DNA of 47,635 nucleotides from Cyclobacteriaceae bacterium (GTDB lineage: Bacteria > Bacteroidota > Bacteroidia > Cytophagales > Cyclobacteriaceae): assembly GCA_020832375.1 (NCBI GenBank), contig JAFIEW010000017.1:1-47635 (forward strand), written 5' to 3'. Shown piece after piece: positions 1-9,376 of the stretch; within the stretch, counting starts at the first letter, position 1; every line of letters starts with the position of its first letter. The translations under genes and the position numbers were made by a program. The notes under the pieces are model-generated. The model was not told the DNA's origin and made no database searches. It saw nothing but the letters and a program-made list of their open reading frames with translations.

Positions 1-1624
1 AGGTATTCAAGATAGCGGTAGGTTTGCATAACTTAAGAGTAAATTTTAGAGCTTTTTAAATAAATTCGTGATAACCATTATTGTTTGTCTTTTCTACTGT
101 AATGTATGCCGAATTTGGGTTGACTCGCATCTGTAGTTGAACAAAAGATTAGCTTTAAAAATCATAACGGGAAATTAAGCCTAAAAAAAATGCTATCAAA
201 AAATATAGCTCGAAAACAATCGATTGCAAGCTTGATTGATCTTTTTTAAGGAATGATTGAATTCAATTTAGGTTGTCTTTTAGCAAATCTAGTCGCTCTT
301 ATATAATTTATTAGTAGGATATATCTGTATTATTTCACATCATTTATGTCGATGTACCATAACTTATATTACTGTTGATGCTATTTTCATGAATTCAGCC
401 ATAGGTTTAAGGTGTTTCTATATCTGTTTTTGTTGAGAAGAGGTGTTTTTTTCATCTTTCAGTTGTTGGATTTTAAGCATTCAAGCTAAAGGGGAGCTAA
501 TAGTTAAATCTTTTATACTTATCCGCATAACTACATCAATAGATATACGTCTTGAAAAGACATAACTTGTTACTTTGTTATGCGCTTTCAGGGCTTAGTC
601 ATACTTTCTATTTCTCACAGAGCTTCACCCTGTGCTTTGCCATATAGCTCCTTCAGCGCTTTTAAAACATAGTACTTTCTTTGAAATTTAAAGTGTAAAC
701 AAGCGAATAAGCATAATTTTTCTTTTGAACTTTCTTGATAGCAAAAGTTCACCCTCTTTTAATAAGCCGTAATTTTATCATATTTCTATCTCTTTTGGCT
801 AAGGCTTCTTTGAAGAATATTGGTTTATCTATGGATCTGCTTAGGCTTTATCTTACAATAAAGAATATTGTTTATTTAAGACTTGCTTAAAAAGTCCCAA
901 GTACGGCAGATTCGAGGCGGCACAAGCTTCGCTTGTTTTAATTGATGAAAAAAATGATAAATTTCAACAAGCTTATTTTAAGCTTTTAATCGTTTTTCAA
1001 ATAAAAACTACTTACGATTTACGAATCACGATAATGCTTGGGGCTAAGCTACAAAGTGTCGCTCTAAGACTTTATCGTGCAAGCATTTTCACTATTTTTG
1101 ATTAAAAACCGTGCACTCAAATAAATAAAGTACAGACTTTATGATTTGTTTATCAATAATTTAGCTGTTTTTAAGCATGCCCTATTTAACAATTCTCCCT
1201 TTTATCTTCTGTACTAGCATACTGGTTTAATCCACTCAATCGTGAGTGTTCTTTAAAAATGACACATTGCGTGAAAACTTTTTGCAAGGTTTTAGGATAT
1301 TCAAAGTGATTATTTCCTTTAATCTCTACTTTACTAACTATGCTATTGATTAAGTGATGATTGCAATAAAAAAAGTAATGTATCCTTCTTTGCTTGAAAT
1401 AATTATGGTTGTAGTCGTTGTAATTTAGTATAACGTACTTCTTTCTAACAAAACTGGTAAGTTGTTAAATGTGAAAAGGGATGGGTTTCTAAATAAAAAC
1501 ACAGTCTCATTAGAAATTATAAAGCGAAACTAGTTGAGCCTGCATTATTTTTACGATCTTTGCAAAGACTGTTATTATAGAGTATATATTTATTCTAGAT
1601 TAAAAATAATAAGGAGAGATATTT
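1..1624. other. Long intergenic region without a recognisable gene
   Basis: This AT-rich stretch has no open frame of credible length on either strand and no tRNA or rRNA that I can recognise. It has some weak structure. A spaced inverted repeat, AATGCTTG at 1033-1040 and CAAGCATT at 1080-1087, encloses about 39 bases. A short direct repeat, AAGAATATTG, occurs near 813 and 861. A small perfect palindrome, ATTGAATTCAAT, lies at 256-267. The last ~90 bases carry a possible promoter for the cytochrome gene. It may hold small RNAs or decayed genes, but nothing in it shows that. Confidence 0.5.
1534..1562 (+). promoter_or_regulatory. Possible Bacteroidota-type promoter of the cytochrome gene
   Basis: TTG at 1534-1536 and GATCTTTG at 1555-1562 are 18 bases apart. 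This resembles the TTG-N19-TAnnTTTG layout of Bacteroidota housekeeping promoters, with one mismatch in the -7 element (GA for TA). A purine-rich AAGGAGAG ribosome-binding site follows at about 1611-1618, just before the ATG at 1625. Confidence 0.35.
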
Positions 1625-2137
1625 ATGAAAAATATGGCCAATACAATTTTGACGCTCTTACTTTTAAGTGTTGTCGTTTATTTGCTGATTGATAATTCAG
1701 CATTAAAAAGTCAAATTTCAGCGATAGAAGAAAAGTTTTCAGCTGTAGAAATATCTGAAGGTGAGGAATTAGATTTACTTTTGATCAATATGAACCGTAT
1801 GCAGATTTATTCGGATAAATTATGGCATGCTATTGATGCAGAAAATGAAGAGCTTGCTCGGTTTTATGCCCATGAGGTGGAGGAAGTGATGGAGTGGCTG
1901 GAAGAGGTAAATCCTGTTGAAGACGGTTACGAGCTTGGTAAAATGGCTAAAGTAAAGGGTTTGCCGGAGGCTGAGAAGCTTTATCATGCACTAGATGAAA
2001 AATCAGGTTCATATGTGAATCTATATGATGCTTTGATACAGTCATGTAATGCCTGTCATACAGCTACTGGTCATGCATTTTTAAAGGTAAAGCGACCGGA
2101 AAGACCTGTGTTTACTAATCAATCCTATTCAAAATAG
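1625..2137 (+). CDS. Membrane-anchored c-type cytochrome, single heme
   Basis: The protein has 170 residues. An N-terminal hydrophobic segment (about 7-22) is an uncleaved anchor or signal peptide, so the rest should sit in the periplasm. A single heme-attachment motif CNACH lies at 141-145, close to the C-terminus. The middle is rich in acidic and helical sequence (about 30-135). One CxxCH at the end of an otherwise helical domain resembles cytochrome c-prime-like four-helix proteins, but this is a shape argument and not a firm family match. The start is supported by AAGGAGAG a few bases upstream. The gene stands alone, 94 bases before the MarC gene. It probably carries an electron or binds a small ligand; the partner is unknown. 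Heme attachment would need the cytochrome c maturation machinery, which is not in this window. Confidence 0.75.
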   Translation: MKNMANTILTLLLLSVVVYLLIDNSALKSQISAIEEKFSAVEISEGEELDLLLINMNRMQIYSDKLWHAIDAENEELARFYAHEVEEVMEWLEEVNPVEDGYELGKMAKVKGLPEAEKLYHALDEKSGSYVNLYDALIQSCNACHTATGHAFLKVKRPERPVFTNQSYSK

Positions 2138-2231
2138 TCATTTTTAGTGTGACGTAATTTTAGACAAAATGTCATATAGTACTACAGGTACGGCTTCACT
2201 ATTTAATTTTCAATATAGCTAGTCAATATAT

Positions 2232-2864
2232 ATGGAGATACTTCTGGCGGCTTTTGCAGCCTTATTTTCTGTAGCCAATCCCTTTGGGGCTATGCCTCTA
2301 TTTGTTTCACTAACGCAAGACTACGATGATGCAGACAGGAAGCAACAAGCTTTAAAAAGCGCTTTCTTTATGCTTATCATTCTTATAGTGTTTTTCTTTG
2401 CGGGTACTGTTATCTTAGATTTTTTTGGTATAAGAATGAATGATATCCGAATAGCGGGAGGCATTCTAATCGTTCGCTCAGGCTTTCAACTGATGACTCC
2501 GGGTTCTCATAAAGGAAAGCCTTTGCATAAGGGAGTAGTAGAGGAGGGTAAAGCCAAAGACGATATCTCTTTTACACCGATGGCAATGCCAATGCTCTCA
2601 GGTCCAGGTGCTATAGCAGTTACTATTGGTCTATTTGACCAAGCAAAGGGCGAGATAGAATTTATGATGATGATTCTAGCTATAACTCTGGTGTCTGTTA
2701 CCACCGCTTTTATTTTATTAATCTCCCCTCAATTAAATCGCTTTCTTGGAGCTGGTGGAATGGCCGCTTTGTCTAGAATGATGGGTTTCATTGTCCTATC
2801 AATCGGTATTAGTATGATATTGAAAGGACTTTTGCCTTTGCTGACAGAGGCGATAAAGAATTAG
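2232..2864 (+). CDS. MarC family integral membrane protein
   Basis: The protein has 210 residues and about six hydrophobic segments, the usual size and topology of MarC/UPF0056 proteins. Family features are the N-terminal stretch with SVANPFGAMPLFVSLT (residues about 13-28), the TPMAMPMLSGPGAI block near 115-128, and the C-terminal segment with GFIVLSIGISMILKG. MarC was once linked to multiple antibiotic resistance in E. coli, but that role has not held up and the transported substrate is not known. It is an inner-membrane protein. It follows the cytochrome gene on the same strand after 94 bases, which allows but does not prove co-transcription. No ribosome-binding site is obvious, as is usual in this phylum. 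Confidence 0.88.
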   Translation: MEILLAAFAALFSVANPFGAMPLFVSLTQDYDDADRKQQALKSAFFMLIILIVFFFAGTVILDFFGIRMNDIRIAGGILIVRSGFQLMTPGSHKGKPLHKGVVEEGKAKDDISFTPMAMPMLSGPGAIAVTIGLFDQAKGEIEFMMMILAITLVSVTTAFILLISPQLNRFLGAGGMAALSRMMGFIVLSIGISMILKGLLPLLTEAIKN

Positions 2865-3021
2865 CCCCGTTAAACGCTCGCTTGTTAGGTATTATTGTAT
2901 AATTTCTTGCTAATTCTTACAAATGAAGAGAAAAAGAGGATCTTTTTTTTGTGGTACATAGGCAATATGCAACTAAATCATCATCTTTGCAGTATGTATT
3001 TTTACATATAAATGCGATTGT

Positions 3022-3402
3022 GTGAGAAAAATCTTTTACATACTATTTATTTTTCTTTTCTTTTTTACAGTAGCTGGAGCCTTTTCCACTTACAATGATA
3101 CATCTATGCCCCAAAAATTTGGTGAGTTAAATCAAATAAGTAAAGGTTTACAACTTTCAGTCAAATTATATCCTAATCCTGCAAACGATATTTTAACAGT
3201 CGAATTTGGGTCGGAATTACCCAAAGGAAAATTAGATATTGAGGTGATGACCATCATAGGCAACAAAGCTTCAATCAGTTTTGAGAAAGATGGAGACATG
3301 CGATATAAAGTCCATTTGAAAGGGCTTAAATCTGGTTACTATTTACTGATAATCACCACAGAAGAAGGTAAAAGAGAAGCTTTTAAATTCTTAAAGCAAT
3401 AG
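3022..3402 (+). CDS. Minimal T9SS sorting-domain protein
   Basis: The protein has 126 residues and starts at GTG 3022. A signal peptide (about 1-20, MRKIFYILFIFLFFF...) is followed after about 30 residues by a domain with the type A T9SS sorting signature: LYPNPANDILTV, then LKGLKSGYYLLII, ending ...FKFLKQ. In this pathway the domain directs a protein through the outer membrane and is normally cut off, usually from a much larger cargo. Here almost nothing precedes it, only a short linker (about 21-50). It may be a secreted mini-protein, a degenerate remnant of a longer cargo, or a stand-alone sorting-domain-like fold. No neighbour suggests a function. A near-consensus -7 element, CATCTTTG, lies at 2982-2989. 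Confidence 0.72.
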   Translation: MRKIFYILFIFLFFFTVAGAFSTYNDTSMPQKFGELNQISKGLQLSVKLYPNPANDILTVEFGSELPKGKLDIEVMTIIGNKASISFEKDGDMRYKVHLKGLKSGYYLLIITTEEGKREAFKFLKQ

Positions 3403-3628
3403 CTTGACTTTTTTGTACTGTTTAAGGTCAACAAACCTACAGTAATTATCCTTTTTATCTCGTATCCTAATAAAGAATGCCTTAAATTTACCTTTAGTTA
3501 AGCTATACTTTTATTATCTAATGCCTTTACACTTTGATAGGTAGTTGGAGTATACATGTGATTTGTATGCATGTGATTTTTGAAAGTTTAGCTTAGTAAT
3601 TTAACTCTTTCACACCCAAAATTTTGAG

Positions 3629-6433
3629 TTGATGATATCAAAAGAAACAGACAAGAAGTTATTTTTATTGGATGCTATGGCACTTATTTATAGAGCTCAT
3701 TTTGCATTTAGTAAAAATCCTCGTGTGAACTCTAAAGGCATGAATACTGGAGCCGTATATGGCTTTACTAATTCACTTCTTGAAATCTTACAAAAGGAAA
3801 AACCAAGCCATATTGGAGTTGCATTTGACCCCAAGGGGAAAACTTTTCGCCATGAACAATTTCCTGAATATAAAGCTCAACGACAGGAGCAACCAGAAGA
3901 TATTCAACAGGCTATTCCTTATGTTAAGCGCATGGTAGCGGCTTTTGGTATACCAATACTTGAGGTGGAAGGATATGAGGCAGATGATGTCATCGGAACA
4001 ATTGCAAAGCAGGCAGCTAGAGATTCCTTTACTGTTTACATGATGACTCCTGACAAGGATTATAGCCAATTGGTTGAGGAAAAAATATTTCTTTATAAGC
4101 CCGCCTATATGGGTAATTCGGTAGATATTTTAGGTGTAGAGGAGGTTTTGAAAAAGTTTGACATTGACGATGTTGATCAAGTAAGAGATATTTTGGGGCT
4201 TGAGGGCGATGCCTCTGATAATATACCGGGCATTCCAGGAATTGGTAAAAAGACAGCAATTAAGCTTTTAAAGGAGTTTGGCAGTGTGGAAAAGCTTGTT
4301 GAGTCCACCGATCAGCTAAAAGGTAAGCAAAAGGAAAATGTAGAAAAGTTTGCAGAGCAAGGTATACTTTCCAAAAAACTGGCTACTATTATACAGGATG
4401 TACCGATTGATTATGAGCCAGATCAATTAAAACTCACGGATCCGCTTGAAGACGAGTTGAAAGAACTATTGCAAGAGTTGGAGTTTAAAACTATTGCTAG
4501 GCGTGTTTTGGGTGAATCACTTCAAGAACTGAGCTCAACTAGCACCAGCGGACAAATGGATCTATTTGAAACAGTTGCTAGCGAAGGGGTAGACGAGGCT
4601 GTTGAGGAGGTTTTTGAGATTCAAAATATAAACACGACACCCCATCAGTATCACTTGGTATCATCTCAAGAAGAATTAAAAACTTTAATTGATTATTTAT
4701 TAAAGGTAGATGCTTTTGCTTTTGATACCGAAACTACCTCTCTTGATCCTGAAGAAGCCGAGCTGGTGGGGTTGTCATTTTGCTATCAAAAGGGCGTGGC
4801 TTACTACCTTCCCTTTGGTGATGATAATTTTTCTGATAGTGAAAAAATTAAGCTTTTAGCACCTATTTTTTTGAATGATAAGCTAATTCTCATAGGTCAA
4901 AATATTAAATACGATATCATGATGTTGAGAAAGTACGATATAAGGGTAAGCGCGCAGCTTTTTGACACCATGATAGCGCACTACCTTATAGAACCAGAAC
5001 AGCGGCATAACATGAATTTCCTTGCCGAGCATTATCTTCACTACGAAACAGTAAGCATAGAAAGTCTTATAGGGAAAAAAGGAAAGCAGCAGGGTAATAT
5101 GCGTGATGTACCCCTCAATGAAATTAAGGAATATGCCGCTGAAGATGCCGATATCACTTGGCAGCTGTATCTAATTTTGTCGCAAGAGCTAAAGCGGCAT
5201 GACATGGAGGAGCTATTTTATGCTATTGAAATGCCGCTCATTCCTGTTTTGGTAGCCATGGAGTTTGAAGGGGTAAATATAGATGTGGAAGCATTAAAAG
5301 TTTTATCTAAAGAGCTAGAGTCAGCAATTATAGAACTACAAGATAAAATCCATGAATCAGCAGGCACTACCTTCAATATTGCATCTCCTAAGCAGCTTGG
5401 AGAGGTATTATTTGAAAAGCTTAAGCTCGAAGATAAGCCGAAAAAGACCAAATCTGGACAGTACGCTACAGGAGAAGAGATTCTGAGCAAGCTAGCCGTT
5501 AAGCATGATATTGCAGCTCAAATATTGGAGTTTAGGGAATTGCAAAAGTTGAAGTCAACCTATGTTGATGCATTACCAGAACTTCTTAGTAAGCGTGATG
5601 GCCGCATACATACGTCCTACAATCAGGCTGTAACAGCTACAGGCAGGTTAAGTTCTACCAATCCTAATTTGCAAAACATTCCAATTAGAACGGAAAAAGG
5701 AAGGTTGATAAGAAAGGCTTTTGTTCCTAAAAGTGAAAACTTTGAGATCATGGCAGCTGATTATAGTCAAATTGAACTAAGGATTATGGCTGACTTTAGT
5801 GGGGATGAGAGTATGATTGGAGCTTTTCGCGAAGGTAGAGATATCCATTCCACTACAGCGGCTAAGATTTTTAAGGTTGCGCTCGAAGAAGTTAATTCTG
5901 ATATGAGAAGAAAGGCAAAAACAGCAAATTTCGGTATTATATATGGTATTAGTGCGTTTGGGTTGAGTCAGCGTTTAGATATTCCAAGAGCTGAAGCTAC
6001 TGAAATCATTGAAAGCTATTTCAGAGAGTTTCCTGCTGTAAAGAAATATATGGACGAGATCATCAATACGGCTCGAGAAAATGGATATGTTAGTACCATT
6101 ATGGGGAGAAAGCGATTTTTAGCCGATATTAATTCTCGTAATGCAACTATGCGTGGATATGCTGAGCGAAATGCCATTAACGCTCCGATACAAGGAAGTG
6201 CTGCTGATATCATTAAAAAAGCAATGGTGGATGTATATCAATGGATGAAAAAGGAAAACTTACAATCTAGAATGATTATGCAGGTGCACGATGAATTGGT
6301 TTTTGAGGTACATAAGGATGAAAAGGAAATGGTGGAGAAGGCTGTGATTGAAAAGATGGAGGAAGCGGTTAAAATGCAAATCCCATTAGATGTAGAAGCA
6401 GGCTTCGGAAGTGATTGGTTGCAAGCACATTAA
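3629..6433 (+). CDS. polA: DNA polymerase I
   Basis: The protein has 934 residues, the full three-domain size. The N-terminal flap/5'-nuclease domain (about 8-290) has LLDAMALIYRAHFAF and the helix-hairpin-helix segment GIPGIGKKTAIKLL. The 3'-5' proofreading exonuclease (about 335-530) appears intact: DTET at 366-369, NIKYD, and YAAEDAD. Many bacterial PolA proteins lack these residues. The polymerase domain (about 560-934) has motif A DYSQIELR with D711, the O-helix RRKAKTANFGIIYG, and motif C QVHDE with D888. It removes Okazaki primers and fills repair gaps in the cytoplasm. ATG 3629 follows another ATG-like context (gatgatatc) and is the most upstream sensible start; an ATG in the next codon is also possible. 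It is monocistronic, with over 200 bases free on each side. Confidence 0.97.
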   Translation: MMISKETDKKLFLLDAMALIYRAHFAFSKNPRVNSKGMNTGAVYGFTNSLLEILQKEKPSHIGVAFDPKGKTFRHEQFPEYKAQRQEQPEDIQQAIPYVKRMVAAFGIPILEVEGYEADDVIGTIAKQAARDSFTVYMMTPDKDYSQLVEEKIFLYKPAYMGNSVDILGVEEVLKKFDIDDVDQVRDILGLEGDASDNIPGIPGIGKKTAIKLLKEFGSVEKLVESTDQLKGKQKENVEKFAEQGILSKKLATIIQDVPIDYEPDQLKLTDPLEDELKELLQELEFKTIARRVLGESLQELSSTSTSGQMDLFETVASEGVDEAVEEVFEIQNINTTPHQYHLVSSQEELKTLIDYLLKVDAFAFDTETTSLDPEEAELVGLSFCYQKGVAYYLPFGDDNFSDSEKIKLLAPIFLNDKLILIGQNIKYDIMMLRKYDIRVSAQLFDTMIAHYLIEPEQRHNMNFLAEHYLHYETVSIESLIGKKGKQQGNMRDVPLNEIKEYAAEDADITWQLYLILSQELKRHDMEELFYAIEMPLIPVLVAMEFEGVNIDVEALKVLSKELESAIIELQDKIHESAGTTFNIASPKQLGEVLFEKLKLEDKPKKTKSGQYATGEEILSKLAVKHDIAAQILEFRELQKLKSTYVDALPELLSKRDGRIHTSYNQAVTATGRLSSTNPNLQNIPIRTEKGRLIRKAFVPKSENFEIMAADYSQIELRIMADFSGDESMIGAFREGRDIHSTTAAKIFKVALEEVNSDMRRKAKTANFGIIYGISAFGLSQRLDIPRAEATEIIESYFREFPAVKKYMDEIINTARENGYVSTIMGRKRFLADINSRNATMRGYAERNAINAPIQGSAADIIKKAMVDVYQWMKKENLQSRMIMQVHDELVFEVHKDEKEMVEKAVIEKMEEAVKMQIPLDVEAGFGSDWLQAH

Positions 6434-6851
6434 AAAAGGTCTGATTTAGATAGCGTTAAAAAATATTTGGCTCATTTTAAAACCTTGATCACCTTGATTT
6501 ATCGTATACAAAGGATATGAAATTTAGGAAGTCAAGACAAAATCATGTTTTAGTTGTATTTCAGTATGGGGTTTAGTCCTATGGCCAACCTATTATATTT
6601 TGATCATTTGTTTTTACGCCTACTTTATTTAATAATAAAAGGTATTAGGTGGTCTGTATGATCTTGGTTTTGATACAATTAAAGGAGTTTAAAATACGTG
6701 ATTATGCAAAATGATAAAGTTGAAGGCAAGTGATATTGATGTACTTTTATAGCTATGATTTAAAATAAATCACTGAAGCTTGTAGTAGAATGGATTTTTT
6801 GTATCTTTAAAAATTGAATAATACTTAGTCTCTATTTAAAAAAAATAAGAT
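6434..6851. other. Intergenic region between polA and upp
   Basis: It holds no open frame or RNA gene that I can support. The only recognisable element is the promoter-like pair at 6780-6809 that precedes upp. No clear hairpin terminator was seen after polA. Confidence 0.5.
6780..6809 (+). promoter_or_regulatory. Probable promoter of upp
   Basis: TTG at 6780-6782 and TATCTTTA at 6802-6809 are 19 bases apart. This matches the Bacteroidota TTG-N19-TAnnTTTG pattern except for the last base of the -7 element. The predicted transcript would start around 6816, leaving a leader of about 35 bases before the TTG start of upp. Confidence 0.5.
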
Positions 6852-7508
6852 TTGAAGGTATTCGAATTAAATAAACATAACAAGCTTGCTAATCATTATT
6901 TAGCGGCTCTCAGAGATGTTTCTGTGCAGCATGATCGATTACACTTTAGAAGAAATCTAGAGCGTCTTGGTGAAATGATTGCTTATGAATTAGCAAAAGA
7001 TCTTGAGTATCAGCAAAAGGAAATAACAACACCGTTAGCTGTGACTGAAGTTGATGTTTTAAAACACCAACCTGTAATTATAACTATTTTGAGAGCTGGA
7101 GTGCCTTTTTATCAAGGCTTCATGAATGTTTTCGAGGATGCAGATAGTGGTTTTTTTGGTGCTTATCGACTTCCACAAACAAAGGATAATCAAAAGGTTG
7201 AAATTGAAATGGGGTATGAGGCGGTACCACGGCTGGATGATAGAGAAATCGTGATTTGCGATCCAATGCTCGCTTCTGGTAAGTCGCTAGTGAAAGCTAT
7301 TGACCAACTTCTTGCCAAACATAAACCCCGTAAACTTCATGTCGCTAGTGTGATAGCCGCAGCACCTGGAGTTGAGTTTTTGAAAAAGTCAGTTAATTTC
7401 CCAATTTCATTCTGGACTGCAGCTATTGATAATAAACTTGACGATCGATCTTACATTGTCCCAGGACTGGGGGATGCAGGGGATCTTTGTTTTGGACCTA
7501 AAGAATAG
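6852..7508 (+). CDS. upp: Uracil phosphoribosyltransferase
   Basis: The protein has 218 residues. It converts uracil and PRPP to UMP in cytoplasmic pyrimidine salvage. Diagnostic segments are FRRNLERLGEMIAYELAK near the N-terminus, the PRPP-binding loop VICDPMLASGKSLVKAI (about 135-151) and the C-terminal uracil-binding region ending GDAGDLCFG. The start is TTG 6852: the next in-frame Met is about residue 42, inside the conserved fold, and a start at 6852 gives the family's usual N-terminal MKVxxLxxHN-like opening. The exchanger gene begins 6 bases after the stop, so the two are probably co-transcribed, although their functions are not obviously connected. Confidence 0.95.
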   Translation: MKVFELNKHNKLANHYLAALRDVSVQHDRLHFRRNLERLGEMIAYELAKDLEYQQKEITTPLAVTEVDVLKHQPVIITILRAGVPFYQGFMNVFEDADSGFFGAYRLPQTKDNQKVEIEMGYEAVPRLDDREIVICDPMLASGKSLVKAIDQLLAKHKPRKLHVASVIAAAPGVEFLKKSVNFPISFWTAAIDNKLDDRSYIVPGLGDAGDLCFGPKE

Positions 7509-7514
7509 ATTTTA

Positions 7515-8492
7515 ATGATCCTAGATATACTTTTAGCCATTGTTGGCCTCGTGATTCTTCTATTTGGAGGTGAATTTCTTGTAAGAGGAGCATCTGGTAT
7601 AGCATTAAAGCTCAGAATTACCCCAATGGTGGTAGGTCTTACTATTGTAGCTCTAGGTACATCTGCGCCTGAGTTGTTTATAAGTATCAATGCGGCTCTT
7701 AAAGGAAAGCCTGACCTAGTAATGGGTAATATTGTAGGTTCTAATATCTGTAATTTAGCACTAGTGCTAGGAGTTACTTCACTTATTTATCCAATAGCTG
7801 TTAATAAAAATAGCCTTAAAATAGATTGGCCTATGACTATGGGTAGTTCTGTCCTTTTATTTTTGGCTCTTTCCGAAGGCTGGAGGGGAGATGAAGATGC
7901 CTATGTCAATGACTACGAGGGCATGGGTTTTATTTTACTGCTAGCTATCTATCTCACTTTCCTTTTCATTAATTCTTCTAAAGACAGAAAAGCAAGGCTT
8001 GAACTAGAAAAATCTCTAGATATTCCAGAAGATGCTGATGCTATACCTCTATGGAAAAGTTTCGGTCTGATCTTGCTTGGTGGGTTTGGATTGTGGCTAG
8101 GCTCAGAATGGTTTGTAGGGGGAGCAGTGAACGCTGCTGAGCAAGTAGGTATTGATGAACGTATTGTAGGTATTGTGTTTTTATCTTTAGGAACCTCTCT
8201 TCCAGAATTAGTGACAGGGGCAATAGCTGCTTTCAGAAAGGAAACAGATATAGCCCTTGGTAATTTAATGGGCTCAAATATTTTTAATATTCTTTCGATA
8301 CTTGGTATCACTAGCATAATCGAGGATATATATGCTAGTGATAAAATTCTTTACACCGATATGATGTGGATGCTAGGGATTACTTTCCTTATCTTACCAA
8401 TGATGCTTATCAGAAGGAAGATTACTCGCATAGAAGGAGGAATTTTACTTGCCATCTATCTGTACTATACTTTCGCAGTAGTCATTACTTAA
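7515..8492 (+). CDS. Calcium/sodium antiporter, YrbG/CaCA family
   Basis: The protein has 325 residues with about ten membrane segments in two homologous halves. Each half carries the ion-binding alpha repeat of Na+/Ca2+ exchangers. The first is VALGTSAPELFISI followed by GNIVGSNICN; the second is LSLGTSLPELVTGA followed by GNLMGSNIFN. The GTSxPE and GNxxGSNxxN motifs carry the acidic and polar residues that bind the ions. It is an inner-membrane protein that probably exports Ca2+ using the Na+ or H+ gradient; the exact ions cannot be read from sequence. The hydrophilic loop between the halves (about 130-180) is short, as in bacterial YrbG proteins. It lies immediately downstream of upp. Confidence 0.93.
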   Translation: MILDILLAIVGLVILLFGGEFLVRGASGIALKLRITPMVVGLTIVALGTSAPELFISINAALKGKPDLVMGNIVGSNICNLALVLGVTSLIYPIAVNKNSLKIDWPMTMGSSVLLFLALSEGWRGDEDAYVNDYEGMGFILLLAIYLTFLFINSSKDRKARLELEKSLDIPEDADAIPLWKSFGLILLGGFGLWLGSEWFVGGAVNAAEQVGIDERIVGIVFLSLGTSLPELVTGAIAAFRKETDIALGNLMGSNIFNILSILGITSIIEDIYASDKILYTDMMWMLGITFLILPMMLIRRKITRIEGGILLAIYLYYTFAVVIT

Positions 8493-9376
8493 TTGGTCTC
8501 GAAATTGATCCACTATTTATTTTGATTTGGCTTCTTTCGTGTATAGGCGAAATTTTTACAGCCTTTATCAAGGCTTTTAGTTATTATCAGCTTAAAAGGA
8601 GGATTTCATTATGTTCATTCCTGACTTCTTTTCATCAAAATAGCCAGCTCTTCTACGAAAATAATAGTAAAATCGGTACGATAGAGTCTTAATAAATCAA
8701 CATGGAAAAGGTCATGGGTTCCATAATGTTATTTTTTATATTCGTCTTTTCGTGAATATGGCATATTTATGTAGGTCACTCATAAAATTCTAAGCTTATT
8801 TGCAAGACGGCAGGAATCGCCTTATCAAAAGCATGACGCAAGCATAAAATAATTAGGTAGCTTTGTGTGAATCATCTGTAGTTTTCTTAAGTCACAGATT
8901 AATTATCCCAATGTTAGCTCGGGGTATCACGGATTGAAATTATTGAAAATCTTCATGTTGAGCTAATAAATACCTTTCTTGTATAACTATACATCAATCT
9001 AACTGACTTCGATGACATTATATACAAATGAAAAAACACCTCAGATTCGTAAGCTAGAGGGTACGCATATTAAATTTCAAGAGGCGATAACCTTAGAAAA
9101 TAATCGTGTCAATGTTTGCTTGTAGTTCGTTGTTGTCTAACTTAAGTCATATTTACTTTTTACTACCATACAGGGTTAGATTAACACTTTATAACTCGAA
9201 TATTTGCCAGCTTTTTGCGGGTAGTGGTGGTGATATTTATTTGTTATAAAAGAAGATGAAAGCTATTGAGATCACTTAAGAATTGAAAGTGAAATTATAT
9301 TTCATTCCTAAATAGACAAGTATTAAACACTAAACCCTACTCTGCTTTTATTAATGACTGAACATTAGCTTTTTAT
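8493..9376. other. Intergenic region between two convergent units
   Basis: About 880 bases between the + strand exchanger and the - strand helix-hairpin-helix gene. The frame open across 8366-8692 is a shadow of the exchanger extended by chance. I see no tRNA, no strong hairpin with a T-tract, and no copy of the palindromic repeat found near 40.7 and 47.4 kb. Confidence 0.45.

Noticed and set aside
601-700. Possible diverged member of the palindromic repeat family
   Set aside because: Only loosely similar hairpin blocks (GCGCT...AGCGC, CACAG...CTGTG); no shared sequence blocks with copies A and B.
8366-8692. Frame of about 108 codons overlapping the end of the Na+/Ca2+ exchanger
   Set aside because: It lies in another frame of a well-supported gene and runs into non-coding DNA; its sequence fits no family.
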